Below are positions 9,268 through 18,394 of a DNA stretch of 64,000 nucleotides, piece after piece (position 1 is the first letter of the stretch; each line of letters starts with the position of its first letter). The translations under genes were made by a program, and so were the position numbers. Below the pieces are notes generated by a model, which did not search any database, was not told where the DNA came from, and was given only the letters and a program-made list of their open reading frames with translations. The stretch covers positions 86,593 through 150,592 of the forward strand of contig CALJKV010000069.1 in the NCBI GenBank assembly GCA_937974245.1. Reading direction: 5' to 3'. This DNA is from an uncultured Chloroflexota bacterium. GTDB taxonomy: Bacteria > Chloroflexota > Anaerolineae > Aggregatilineales > Phototrophicaceae.

Positions 9268-9301
9268 TATGTCGCCTGACGACATGGCGCCTGGCGACAT
9301 A
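9268..9301 (-). promoter_or_regulatory. Probable PadR operator
   Basis: Nested inverted repeats lie directly upstream of the PadR ribosome site. TATGTCGCC (9268-9276) and GGCGACATA (9293-9301) are perfect inverse complements, and a third half-site CGACAT sits at 9280-9285, giving ATGT-N9-ACAT. PadR proteins typically bind ATGT-n-ACAT palindromes, so autoregulation is likely. Seen: the repeats. Inferred: binding. Confidence 0.75.
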
Positions 9302-9360
9302 TTAGAGCGGTTCAGTTGAAATGTCAAGCAATCCTGGCTGCCCTGTCCAGGCCGGGCTAG

Positions 9361-11121
9361 TCACTCCGATTGGCTGGTTTTCGGGTGCGCAGCGAAGAAT
9401 GTCCAGATGACCTCCCCGGCGTTGATGTCGGTGTTCACAATCCCGGCGATCTCGGCACCGATCATATCGTTATCCACGCCCGGCCAGTTGTGACCGCCCC
9501 CGGCTATAGAATAGACCATCACATTCGCGCCGCCGGTGCAGTTGATGAAGTTGTGCTGGCGAACAGCGGTGGCCGGATTGTTCTGCGGCAAATCCTCAAA
9601 CGAATACCCGTCAATGTCGCAGCCGTTATGGGTTGCCCAGAAGTTAATCGTATCCGGCACCGAAAGCAGCACCGGATACACCCGGCCATTGAACTGCTGC
9701 ACCAGCCCGTTCCAGGGGATACTGACATCCGCCGTACCGTGAATCATAATGATCGGCGTCCCCGGCGCATCCAGGCAGATACCGCCGTAGTCGCTCGGCA
9801 GCGTACCGCCCACTGGCGCGAAGGCCGCGAATACATCGGAGGTCTGGCAGGCCATGCGGTGCGTCATCATGCCGCCATTGCTGAAGCCGGTGACATAGCG
9901 CCGCATCGAGTCGATATGGAGGTCGAGGCTCAGGTCATTCACCAGGGTACGCAAAAAGGCGACATCGTCTATCGCCTCGGAATAATCGGGCAGGATGTCG
10001 TAGTAGTAGTCCCACTGCTGTCCCACACCGTCCGGGTAAGCCACAATGAATCCGTGTGCCTCAGCAACCGCATTTAGATCGGTAATCAGAGCAAAGCCCG
10101 CGCCGTTGCCCGGTCTGCCGTGCAAGGCAATGACCAGCGGCGTCGGGGCAGATGGGTCGTAGCTGTGCGGCACATACAGAACGAAGCTGCGTGGGGCCTC
10201 GTCAGGCTGGTTCACCAGTGCCTCCGGCTGCTGCGCCCAATCTGTATCGCCAGTGAAAAACCGCCAGATCGTGCGGGTCGTATCCACGCCATATTGGTTG
10301 AGACTGTGGCCCGGACGCGGCCAGTTATTGCCGCCTCCCTCAATCGTGAATACCGCCAATCGCCTGTCAGACTCACAGGCATATTCCTGGGCGCTTCCAG
10401 TTTCCGAGGCGGTCTCCACGCAACCGTTCCGCGCCTTCCAGAAATCAAGTGTTTCCGCCAACCCCCACACGCGGGTTGATAGTCCATCCGAATCCAGTGT
10501 GCGACCTTCTGCCGGGTAATACCCATCGTTCGAGCCGCGCAGAATCAACAGGTCAAGCGGGGCCGCCGGGCTATCCTGGCAGGGCTGCGCCTGGTAATCC
10601 CACATCAATGCGCCAACCACTGCAATACCGGCGAATGTCCCCGGCGATTCGCAGGCCATTCGGTAGGCCATCACCCCGCCGTTACCCATCCCGGTCAGAT
10701 ATATCTGGTCATCAGCGAGCGTGTACTTGGTAGCAATATCCGCGATCATGGCATTGATGAAGCCTGTATCGTCTATCAAGTCTCCAGCGGGTGGCAGCCC
10801 GGCAGCGTTACGCCCGTCATCCCAGACGTACCCGGCGGAGTCGGGATAGGCGGCTATGAATCCGGCTTCATCTGCCAGTGCATTAAACCCGGTGATGGCG
10901 GCCATCCCCCCGCCAGACCCGGCGATAGTGTGCAGTGCGATAACCAGTGGCGCAGGTTCACTCGCGCTCACACTGTCCGGCACATACAGACTGTAGGTAC
11001 GTTCCAAGCCGTCATGCGTCCGGGTGTATCCGGCGCGGGTTTGCGCCATCGCCATGCCTACCGGGAGGATAATCAGCAGTACTGCCATAAGTCGTGCCAG
11101 TCGCGGAGATAGGGTTCGCAT
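9361..11121 (-). CDS. Secreted tandem PHB-depolymerase-like esterase, first domain inactive
   Basis: A 586-residue secreted protein with a signal peptide (RLMAVLLIILPVGMAMA) and two LpqC/PHB-depolymerase alpha/beta-hydrolase domains (about 30-285 and 290-580). ATG 11121 is chosen over GTG 11139 because GAGG is 7 bases upstream and the signal peptide then has normal length. The second domain keeps the nucleophile in TGFSNGG (Ser414), Asp in HGTADVSIPW and His544 in GGGHNWPG. The first has TGMGNGG (Gly146 for Ser) and GGGNNWPR (Asn265 for His), so it is predicted catalytically dead. It may bind polyester or another substrate for the active domain. Paired Cys residues suggest disulphides. Confidence 0.9.
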   Translation of the reverse strand: MRTLSPRLARLMAVLLIILPVGMAMAQTRAGYTRTHDGLERTYSLYVPDSVSASEPAPLVIALHTIAGSGGGMAAITGFNALADEAGFIAAYPDSAGYVWDDGRNAAGLPPAGDLIDDTGFINAMIADIATKYTLADDQIYLTGMGNGGVMAYRMACESPGTFAGIAVVGALMWDYQAQPCQDSPAAPLDLLILRGSNDGYYPAEGRTLDSDGLSTRVWGLAETLDFWKARNGCVETASETGSAQEYACESDRRLAVFTIEGGGNNWPRPGHSLNQYGVDTTRTIWRFFTGDTDWAQQPEALVNQPDEAPRSFVLYVPHSYDPSAPTPLVIALHGRPGNGAGFALITDLNAVAEAHGFIVAYPDGVGQQWDYYYDILPDYSEAIDDVAFLRTLVNDLSLDLHIDSMRRYVTGFSNGGMMTHRMACQTSDVFAAFAPVGGTLPSDYGGICLDAPGTPIIMIHGTADVSIPWNGLVQQFNGRVYPVLLSVPDTINFWATHNGCDIDGYSFEDLPQNNPATAVRQHNFINCTGGANVMVYSIAGGGHNWPGVDNDMIGAEIAGIVNTDINAGEVIWTFFAAHPKTSQSE

Positions 11122-11455
11122 GGGATTGCCTCGGGTCACTTATTGTCTATATCGGGGGAATTGCGCAGTTGACCGGTGATCCATGTTTGAGAAAGGGGCC
11201 TTTGCCCTTCGCGGTACCGGGCCAACCACGCAAACCCTATGCCTTTTACCCCGCTGCCGCAATACAGGTTCGACTCGCATTGTTTTTCTCATGTATAGCA
11301 AATCTAAACGTTGGAATAGTTGGGCAGACGCTCCCTGGATTGTTATAATCTCAGATGTTATGCAGTGGGGTTTGATAGTTTCCATCAAATTGCATAATGG
11401 CTCAACTTTTCACACGGTATCCTAAACGCCACAGTCATTCGGGGGCAGCCAACAG
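11122..11455. other. Intergenic region, divergent promoters
   Basis: This 334-base gap separates the divergently transcribed esterase and TIR-WD40 genes. Apart from the plus-strand promoter listed separately, no gene, RNA or repeat was recognised. A TTCGACTC string near 11270 is not part of a foldable tRNA. Confidence 0.6.
11320..11349 (+). promoter_or_regulatory. Sigma-70-like promoter of the TIR-WD40 gene
   Basis: TTGGGC (11320-11325) and a perfect TATAAT (11344-11349) are separated by 18 bases and lie about 107 bases upstream of the ATG at 11456. The sequence around the -10 is AT-rich. Confidence 0.6.
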
Positions 11456-14400
11456 ATGAGCGATGTATTCATTTCGTATTCGCGCAAAGACGCCGAACTC
11501 ACCCGTCAACTCCATGTCGCCCTGAGCGAAATTAAGCGGGACGTTTGGGTGGACTGGGAGGATATTCCACCGACAGCCGACTGGCTGCGAGAAATCTACG
11601 AGAATATCGAAAAAACGGCCACGTTTGTTTTTGTAATCAGCCCCAATTCGGTTGCATCCCCCATCTGTAACCTGGAAGTTGCTCATGCCGTTGAGCTGAA
11701 CAAGCGGCTGGTGCCAATTGTCTACCAGGATGTTAAGCCTGAGGATATCCCCAGCCTGGTTGACGAAAGCCAGTTGGACGCTACGACGCGGGCTGCCCTG
11801 GCGGGGCGTGACCTGATGGAACTCGTGCAGAAGAACTGGGGGCCGATCTCCCGCCACAATTGGCTGTTCTTCCGCGATGACACCGAATTCGAGAAGAACT
11901 TCCCGAAACTTATTGCAGGCATTGACACCGATTTCGACCATGTAAACGCGCATACCCGCTGGCTGATTCGCGCCCTGGAATGGAAAAACAATAACAAAAA
12001 TCAGAGTTTCTTGCTGACTGGCACAGCGCTGCGTGATGCTGAAAACTGGCTTTCCGGCAGCGGCGGTAAAGAACCCACGCCAGCAGAACTGCATACGGAA
12101 TATATCTTCGCCAGCCGCCGCCGCGAAAACCGTCGCCAACGCACCCTGTTCACAGCGGTACTGGCGGCACTGGCAATTGCGCTGGCGTTGGCCGTCTTCG
12201 GCCTTGTGCAGTCACAACTGGCACAGACCGCCCTGACTACCGCTGAGGCACGCGGGACGGAAGTCGCCAACCAGGTTGTAATCGCAGCCAATAACGCCGA
12301 AACCGCCGTCGCCAACGCCCAGATTGCCGATAACAACGCGCTCACTGCTACGATCGCGCAAGGGCTGGCGCAGATTGAAGCCGATAATGCCGCAACCCAG
12401 GCGGCGGTGGCCCAGATCGCGGCGACTGCCGAGTCGAATGCGCGGGCAACCAGCGTGGTCAATGAGCAGAATGCGGTCAATAACGCCATCACGGCCACCA
12501 TCGCGCAAGGGCTGGCACAGATTGAAGCCGATAACGCCGCGACCCAGGCGGCAGCGGCCCAGATCGCAGCTACTGCCGAGTCCAATGCGCGGGCGACCAG
12601 CGTGGTCAACGAGCAAAACGCCGTCAATAACGCCATCACGGCGACGATTGCCCAGGGGCGGGCACAGATTGAAGCTGATAACGCCGCGACCCAGGCGGCA
12701 GCGGCCCAGATCGCAGCTACTGCCGAGTCAAATGCACGGGCGACCAGCGTAGTCAATGAGCAGAATGCGGTTAATAATGCCATCACTGCGACTCTGGCGC
12801 AGGGTGAAGCGCTTATCCAGGCTGAGACGGCAGTGGCGGCAGTGGCGACTTCTGACGCGAATGCCAACCTTGCGGCGAACAATGCGGCAACCGCTGAAGC
12901 CAACGCCCAGATCGCCCGCGATAACGCCGTGACTGCGACAATCGCCCAGGGACAGGCGCAGATTGAAGCCGATAACGCCGCGACCCAGGCAGCGGTGGCC
13001 CAGATTGCGGCGACCGCTGAGTCGAATGCGCGCGCGACCAGTGTGGTCAATGAACAACGCGCGGTGGATAACGCCGCAACTGCCACGATTGCTCAGGGCG
13101 AAGCGGAAGACGCCGCTGTACGGGCGCTGGCGGCCCAGGCTACCGCCGAACAACGGGCGAACGAGACACAAAGCCTGGCGCTCACAGTGGCGATTGAACA
13201 GTTAATTAATCTGGGTAATCCCGACCTGGCGCTGGCGCTGGCGCTTGAAGCCAGCAAGGTAGACCCGAATTCCTGGGTCGCACAGAACCGCCTGTTAAAT
13301 GTCGCATTTGCGCCGGGGACTCGCTTCATCTTTGACGCAGGACACACCGGCCCGATCACCGACCTGGCCTACAGCCCGGATGGGCAGTATATCGCTTCGT
13401 CGTCACTGGATGGCACGATTATCCTCTGGGATGCCCAGACCGGCCAGCTTATCCGCCGCTTTGACGGACATGACGCTGGGGTGAACAGCGTCGCGTTCAA
13501 TAATGACGGGACGCTGTTGGTTTCCGCTTCCGACGATAAATCGCTCATCGTATGGAATCTGGATGGTGGGCAGGTCCGTCGTATCAGACGGATTAACAGT
13601 CTGAATCAAGACCTGAACCGAGAGGCTACTGATGCTGTTTTCCGCCAGGATGGCAACACGATTGTCTCTGGTTGGTCGGATGGAGATGTGATTATTTTCC
13701 AGCGGAACGGCGGCATCCGTTTGCCGCTGGTAGGTGTAGTTAATTCACCCGTAACCAGTCTCGACCTCAGCCCTGACCGTCCCGGTCAGTTTTTCCTGGT
13801 GACATCCAGCACCAGTGTTGAGGTGTGGGATACACAGGCAGCAGCCCGCCGTCAGATTTACCTGGGGCGCGGCGGCGCGGGAGCTTACAGTCCCGACGGC
13901 GAGTATATCCTCATCAGTGCCGCGTCGCCGGATAACTTCAACCCAGATGGGCATGATCTGATCCTGCGCGAAATCCCCAGCGCGATTGAGCGGGGACGTT
14001 ATGAAGGGCACGGTCAGCCGGTAACGGATGTGGTGTACCTGCCAGGCGAACCGACACGGGCGCTTTCGGCCAGTGAGGACGGCACCATCATTCTGTGGGA
14101 CATCCCCAATGAGAGCATCACCCACCGCTATTACGGCCACAACGCGCCGATCACCGCTATCGCCGTCAGCCCGGACGGGAAGTTCTTCGTCTCTGCCGAT
14201 AGCAATTTCCAGATTCGCCTGTGGGAAACCGAGCCGGGGGGCTTTATCGGGAATTTTCCCCCCGCTGACAAAAACAGCACACTCTATGGGCTGCAATACA
14301 GCCCCGACCACGCCACAATTCTCGCCGCCTATGGCGATAAAAGCCTGGGCTTCTGGGATGTCACCAGCGGGAGCGAAAGCATACGTCGCTTCTACCATAA

Positions 14401-15811
14401 CGATCTTATCACCGGTTTTGCCTACAGCCCGGATGGTCAATACGTGCTTTCCGCTGACGAGAGTGGGACGGTCAGCCTGTGGAATACCCGCACCTACGAA
14501 CGGGTTTTCCCGGATAGTAATTTCTCCGCATCCGGCGGGCGGGCGGTAGTCGCTTACAGCCCGGACGGGTTGACATTTGTGACCGGGAATAACGAGGGCT
14601 GGTTGAGGCTGTTTGATACTCAGAATGGCGCGGTGATAAACCGTCATGCGCCAGACCACGGGCCTGTCACCGGCCTGATGTACTTCGGTGGTGGCAGCCG
14701 CCTGCTGACGGTTCATCCAGATAGATTGGTGATCCGGGACACACTGACCGCCGATGTTATCCGGTCGCTTCCGTCAGCGTGGGAACTGTCACAGGCCATC
14801 TTCAGCCCGGACGAGCGTTACCTGCTCACAGCCACCGACAGCAGCGTGATATTGTGGGATTTCCGGCAGCAAAACGGCGCACCAACCCCCTTTGGCGGCG
14901 ATGGTGAAACACACACCGGGGCGATTACCAGCCTGGCCTTCAGCCCGGACGGTAACGCGGTGCTTTCCAGTTCAGAAGATGGCAGTGTACGGCTGTGGGA
15001 CACCGCAACAGGACGACTGCTTTATACCTACACCTACGGCGACCATATCCCGCATGGCGTTCTGTTCGCCCCCAATGGGGAAACATTCGCTGCCACGTAT
15101 GATGATGCGATTGTCTTCTTCAAGAGTGGGACACGCCAGGCGCTTCTGGACTGGGTGAATAATAACCGTTTTGTGCGGCAGCTCACCTGTGCCGAACGCG
15201 AACGGTACACCATCAAGCCGTTGTGCCTGGATGGTTTCGTGCCAAGCCTGACACCCACCGGGACGCTGCTGCCCACGCTGACCGCGACGATCACACTCAC
15301 TCCCAGCCCGACGTTTACGCCGACCCAGCCACCACTGCCCATTGGCCGAATTATCTCCGATGGAAAAGTGAATATCCGGGATGGCAACTACCCCAACGCC
15401 GCACTTCTGGGGCAGCTTGACAATGGCAATATGGTCTTCATCCTGGGTGACCCGGCGGAAACGCCCGGTTGGGTGCACATCCGCACACAGGCTGGGTTGG
15501 AAGGCTGGGTTATCCGCCAGCCGGTGGAACTCCTCGGCACGGACATATCCTTAGCCACGTTGCCACCCGGTGGCCGTACCGCCACACCCACGCCGACCCC
15601 GACCGCTTTGCCACGGGTAACGCTGGTTTCAGAAAGCGGCGGGAACATCAATCTCCGCAACGGCCCGGGTGAAGGCTACGATCTGGTAGCCCGTGTGCCC
15701 TCAGGGACAACGGCTGTTCTGCTGGAAGAACCGTTTGATTACATCTGGACGCGGGTACGTTTAGCCGATGAGCGTGAAGGCTGGGTATACCGCCCGCTGG
15801 TACAAAAGTGA
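11456..15811 (+). CDS. TIR-TM-coiled coil-WD40-SH3b giant protein
   Basis: A 1451-residue multidomain protein. Residues 1-~140 are a TIR domain: FISYSRKDAEL box 1 and Glu74 in SPICNLEV at the NADase catalytic position. A single membrane helix is at about 229-251. Six 49-residue Ala-rich repeats (about 293-580) follow, probably an extended coiled coil. Then come about a dozen WD40 blades (about 629-1225; SPDGxxxxSxSxDGTxxLWD), a Thr/Pro linker (about 1262-1295) and two SH3b domains (about 1303-1358 and 1395-1450). This topology puts TIR in the cytoplasm and everything after the helix outside. Known TIRs cleave NAD+ on signal; immune or stress signalling is inferred. The stop overlaps the next gene by four bases. 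Confidence 0.9.
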   Translation: MSDVFISYSRKDAELTRQLHVALSEIKRDVWVDWEDIPPTADWLREIYENIEKTATFVFVISPNSVASPICNLEVAHAVELNKRLVPIVYQDVKPEDIPSLVDESQLDATTRAALAGRDLMELVQKNWGPISRHNWLFFRDDTEFEKNFPKLIAGIDTDFDHVNAHTRWLIRALEWKNNNKNQSFLLTGTALRDAENWLSGSGGKEPTPAELHTEYIFASRRRENRRQRTLFTAVLAALAIALALAVFGLVQSQLAQTALTTAEARGTEVANQVVIAANNAETAVANAQIADNNALTATIAQGLAQIEADNAATQAAVAQIAATAESNARATSVVNEQNAVNNAITATIAQGLAQIEADNAATQAAAAQIAATAESNARATSVVNEQNAVNNAITATIAQGRAQIEADNAATQAAAAQIAATAESNARATSVVNEQNAVNNAITATLAQGEALIQAETAVAAVATSDANANLAANNAATAEANAQIARDNAVTATIAQGQAQIEADNAATQAAVAQIAATAESNARATSVVNEQRAVDNAATATIAQGEAEDAAVRALAAQATAEQRANETQSLALTVAIEQLINLGNPDLALALALEASKVDPNSWVAQNRLLNVAFAPGTRFIFDAGHTGPITDLAYSPDGQYIASSSLDGTIILWDAQTGQLIRRFDGHDAGVNSVAFNNDGTLLVSASDDKSLIVWNLDGGQVRRIRRINSLNQDLNREATDAVFRQDGNTIVSGWSDGDVIIFQRNGGIRLPLVGVVNSPVTSLDLSPDRPGQFFLVTSSTSVEVWDTQAAARRQIYLGRGGAGAYSPDGEYILISAASPDNFNPDGHDLILREIPSAIERGRYEGHGQPVTDVVYLPGEPTRALSASEDGTIILWDIPNESITHRYYGHNAPITAIAVSPDGKFFVSADSNFQIRLWETEPGGFIGNFPPADKNSTLYGLQYSPDHATILAAYGDKSLGFWDVTSGSESIRRFYHNDLITGFAYSPDGQYVLSADESGTVSLWNTRTYERVFPDSNFSASGGRAVVAYSPDGLTFVTGNNEGWLRLFDTQNGAVINRHAPDHGPVTGLMYFGGGSRLLTVHPDRLVIRDTLTADVIRSLPSAWELSQAIFSPDERYLLTATDSSVILWDFRQQNGAPTPFGGDGETHTGAITSLAFSPDGNAVLSSSEDGSVRLWDTATGRLLYTYTYGDHIPHGVLFAPNGETFAATYDDAIVFFKSGTRQALLDWVNNNRFVRQLTCAERERYTIKPLCLDGFVPSLTPTGTLLPTLTATITLTPSPTFTPTQPPLPIGRIISDGKVNIRDGNYPNAALLGQLDNGNMVFILGDPAETPGWVHIRTQAGLEGWVIRQPVELLGTDISLATLPPGGRTATPTPTPTALPRVTLVSESGGNINLRNGPGEGYDLVARVPSGTTAVLLEEPFDYIWTRVRLADEREGWVYRPLVQK
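12332..13180 (+). repeat. 147-bp in-frame tandem repeats in TIR-WD40 gene
   Basis: Units begin at 12332, 12479, 12626, 12773, 12920 and 13067, each 147 bases (49 codons). The core is (N/D)NAITATIAQGxAQIEAD, then NAATQAAxAQIAATAESNAR and ATSVVNEQ. Units 1-3 and 5 are close copies; 4 and 6 are diverged. The repeats encode a Gly/Pro-poor helix, so they probably act as a spacer arm. Confidence 0.9.
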
Positions 15812-16140
15812 GGGGGTATACCATCAAGCCCATTCACTTACCCCCGGATAGCTGGCGCGAAACTCGTTTAGAAGATGAACGTGTGGTTGAGTTCTGGCAG
15901 ACATTCGACTTGCAGCCCGCCGAGGTCTGTATACGTTACTGGCTGCACCTGGACAAGCTGCCAGACGAGGCCGTCATTACCCTGAATGGCCGCACCGTTG
16001 CCACTGCGCAGGGGGGCAGGCCATTTGCCGCCGATGTCACCGATTACGTGTGGTTAGAAGCAAACAGCCTCCTCGTGCACGTGCCCCCCGCCGGGTGGTC
16101 AGGCCGGGCATGGCTGCAACCCGTCCCGTGCGAAGTGTAA
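15808..16140 (+). CDS. Small GH2 sugar-binding-like beta-sandwich protein
   Basis: A 110-residue protein without signal peptide or membrane segment. The middle reads VITLNGRTVATAQGGRPF, then ADVTDYV and NSLLVHVPPAGW. This is the layout of the N-terminal jelly-roll (sugar-binding) domain of glycoside hydrolase family 2, which normally sits in a much larger enzyme. Here it stands alone. Its GTG start overlaps the TGA of the TIR-WD40 gene (GTGA), so expression is coupled. It may be a soluble partner or ligand-binding subunit of the TIR protein, but that rests on coupling only. Confidence 0.7.
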   Translation: MRGYTIKPIHLPPDSWRETRLEDERVVEFWQTFDLQPAEVCIRYWLHLDKLPDEAVITLNGRTVATAQGGRPFAADVTDYVWLEANSLLVHVPPAGWSGRAWLQPVPCEV

Positions 16141-16247
16141 GTACAGCCTGGGGAGTCTTGAGTATCAAGCAGCAGATGGGGATACCCGGAGACATTGGGG
16201 CGCAACTGCCACTACGCCCTGCGCCCCGCCGTCCTGTAAGTGATGTT

Positions 16248-16697
16248 TTATTTCGGTTTGCTGGGGATGACGTATACCGGGCAGACGTTAGCGCTCAACA
16301 CCTTGTTGGTCACACTCCCAAACAGCCAGCGGCTTAACCCGGAACGCCCGTGAGTAGACATCACAATCGCATCTACTTTGAGCCGCTCCGCTGTCTCGAC
16401 GATGACATTCGCCGGTTCGCCGACATGGACTTCTATACCAACCACGAAGCCCTCGGTTTTGACCTGTTTGCCAATATTATCCAGATACTCTTGTGCGCGG
16501 GGTAACAAGTTTTCTTCCGCCGATTCATAGTCAGGAATCGCCGCTGGTGGGTAATAACCGTAAATGGGGACTTCAGGAACATCTATTGCTGAAAGAAGGG
16601 TGATTTTGCCTTGCGGCATCGTGATTTGCCGGGCATGGGCCAGTGCTGCTTCGGCCAATTCTGAACCATCCAAAGGTACAATAACATGCTTTAACAT
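16248..16697 (-). CDS. Universal stress protein (UspA family)
   Basis: A 149-residue single-domain UspA protein. It opens MLKHVIVPLDGSELAEAAL and carries the ATP-binding signature STHGRSGLSRWLFGS (G-x2-G-x9-G-S) and a C-terminal VCPVYVI strand. Such proteins bind ATP, dimerise and act in stress or starvation survival. It stands alone between convergent and divergent neighbours; no operon partner is evident. Two further USP modules occur in the DUF389 protein at 38-40 kb. Confidence 0.92.
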   Translation of the reverse strand: MLKHVIVPLDGSELAEAALAHARQITMPQGKITLLSAIDVPEVPIYGYYPPAAIPDYESAEENLLPRAQEYLDNIGKQVKTEGFVVGIEVHVGEPANVIVETAERLKVDAIVMSTHGRSGLSRWLFGSVTNKVLSANVCPVYVIPSKPK

Positions 16698-16880
16698 GGT
16701 GGAATCCTTCCGCTGTGTACCTCCATTGTCACCCTAACTGTAATAGCTGGACGAATATCCGAATAGTACCAAAGCTCCGCCAGTCTGAGGGATATTCGTC
16801 ACTTTCATCTTGGGGTGGTTTCCGCTATCCTGAAAGGCGATTCACCATGAGTCTACCACAAATAAGGATCGCTTTTTCAG

Positions 16881-18191
16881 ATGAATTGGCAGCAGCGTCG
16901 CATTAGTGCGGAAGAAGCCGCCCAGAAAATCGTCTCCGGCCAGCGCATTTTCCTGACTGGCAACTGTTCTGTCCCCCAAATGTTTGTTCAGGCGCTCCTC
17001 AAACGTTATGAGGAATTGGAACAGGTCGAAGTGGTGCAGCTGCTCGACCTGGCTCCCCAGGCGAATAAGATCACGGAAGATATCGCTGAACATATCCGCA
17101 TCAACACGTTCTTTATCAGTGGGAACATCCGCAAAGCCGTGAATGCCGGGTTAGCAGACTTTACCCCGGTTTTTCTGCGGGAAATCCCGCTGTTGTTTCG
17201 CTCCGGGCGCATGAAACTGGATGTCGCCGTAATTCAAGTCAGCCCGCCTGACCAGCACGGCTACTGTTCCTATGGGGTTGAGGTCGGGGTAACAAAGGCC
17301 GCAGCTGAATGTGCGGAACTGGTGATCGCGGAAGTAAACCCCAACATGCCACGTACATTGGGTGACAGCTTCATCCATACCAGCCAGATTAACTGCTTTA
17401 TCGAAGTCGAGTATGAACTACCGGAACTCAAGCCGGAGCCGCCCTCGTCAGTGCAGGATCAGATCGCTGATTACATCGCGGCCCTCGTGCCGGATGCCGC
17501 TACCCTTCAGATGGGTATCGGCGGCATTCCCAACGCCGTGTTGCGCCGCCTGACGAACCATAAAAATCTCGGCATTCACACCGAATTATTCTCCGATGGT
17601 GTGATGGAAATGATCGAGATAGGTGTGATTAACAATTCGGCCAAGACCATCCATACCGGCAAAGTGGTTTCCGGATTCGTGCTGGGCACCAAGCGGCTCT
17701 ACAAATACATTGATGACAACCCGATTTTTGAACTTCATCCTACCGAATACGTCAATGACCCCTTTGTCATCGCCCAGAATGACCGCATGGTATCGATCAA
17801 TTCGGCTATTGAGGTGGATTTAACCGGGCAGGTTTGCGCTGACAGCATTGGCTATACTTTCTATTCCGGTGTGGGCGGGCAGGTGGATTTCGTGCGCGGC
17901 GCGGCCCGCAGCAAAGATGGACAGACCTTTATCGCGCTCCCCAGCACGGCCAAAAACGACACAATGAGCCGGATTGTCCCTCACCTCAAAGAAGGTGCGG
18001 GTGTGACAACCAGTCGGAATGATGTGCATTGTATTGTGACGGAATATGGTGTGGCGGATTTATACGGGCGTTCGATTTCGCAGCGGGTTCATGCTCTGGT
18101 GAATATCGCCCACCCAAATTTCCGAGAGGAACTACTGGCCTTTGCCCATGAGCAGCACTATATCGGGCGCAGCTATTCGCTAGGCCATTGA
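16881..18191 (+). CDS. Acetyl-CoA hydrolase / 4-hydroxybutyrate CoA-transferase family
   Basis: A 436-residue class I CoA-transferase with both halves of the fold. HTELFSDGVMEMIE carries a Glu (about residue 235) that aligns in position with the catalytic Glu of 4-hydroxybutyrate CoA-transferase. SGVGGQVDFVRGA is the conserved GxGGQxDF CoA-site motif, and VTEYGVADLYGRS is the C-terminal signature. The length matches the 4HB-CoA transferase/acetyl-CoA hydrolase group. It would move CoA between acetyl-CoA and a carboxylic acid. The substrate cannot be fixed from sequence. It appears monocistronic. Confidence 0.88.
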   Translation: MNWQQRRISAEEAAQKIVSGQRIFLTGNCSVPQMFVQALLKRYEELEQVEVVQLLDLAPQANKITEDIAEHIRINTFFISGNIRKAVNAGLADFTPVFLREIPLLFRSGRMKLDVAVIQVSPPDQHGYCSYGVEVGVTKAAAECAELVIAEVNPNMPRTLGDSFIHTSQINCFIEVEYELPELKPEPPSSVQDQIADYIAALVPDAATLQMGIGGIPNAVLRRLTNHKNLGIHTELFSDGVMEMIEIGVINNSAKTIHTGKVVSGFVLGTKRLYKYIDDNPIFELHPTEYVNDPFVIAQNDRMVSINSAIEVDLTGQVCADSIGYTFYSGVGGQVDFVRGAARSKDGQTFIALPSTAKNDTMSRIVPHLKEGAGVTTSRNDVHCIVTEYGVADLYGRSISQRVHALVNIAHPNFREELLAFAHEQHYIGRSYSLGH

Positions 18192-18271
18192 GCCGCAGCA
18201 AACGAGTTTTCAAACAGATTATTTCTTTACCCTACAGCAAACTCCTCAAAATCGTGTGGGTAAGTAATGCA

Positions 18272-18298
18272 CGAGGCGAGCCTTCAAGACTCGCCTCG
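18272..18298. terminator. Bidirectional hairpin between convergent genes
   Basis: A perfect 9-bp stem (CGAGGCGAG / CTCGCCTCG) with a 9-base loop lies between the CoA-transferase (plus) and PIN/TRAM gene (minus). No strong T-tract exists on either side, so termination strength is uncertain. Confidence 0.55.
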
Positions 18299-18394
18299 CT
18301 TGCTGTTTGCATAGCTTTATCGGGACAGTACCAGTGCCATCCGAGGGTATACATCCTTACGCGGTGACTTGTGTGATCACACCTGGCAGCCTTC

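Noticed and set aside
11250..11300. tRNA suggested by a GGTTCGACTC string
   Set aside because: The flanking bases cannot form T-arm and acceptor stems, and no D-arm or anticodon arm fits.
12001..13086. 361-codon open frame on the minus strand
   Set aside because: It is antisense to the Ala-rich repeats of the TIR-WD40 gene and is open only because of codon bias in the GC-rich repeat; no ribosome site or family resemblance.
12332..13180. Tandem repeats as a CRISPR array
   Set aside because: Unit length is 147 bases with no unique spacers, and the repeats are in frame within a protein.
13745..14716. 323-codon open frame on the minus strand
   Set aside because: Antisense shadow of the WD40 blades, which have a clear protein-level pattern on the plus strand.
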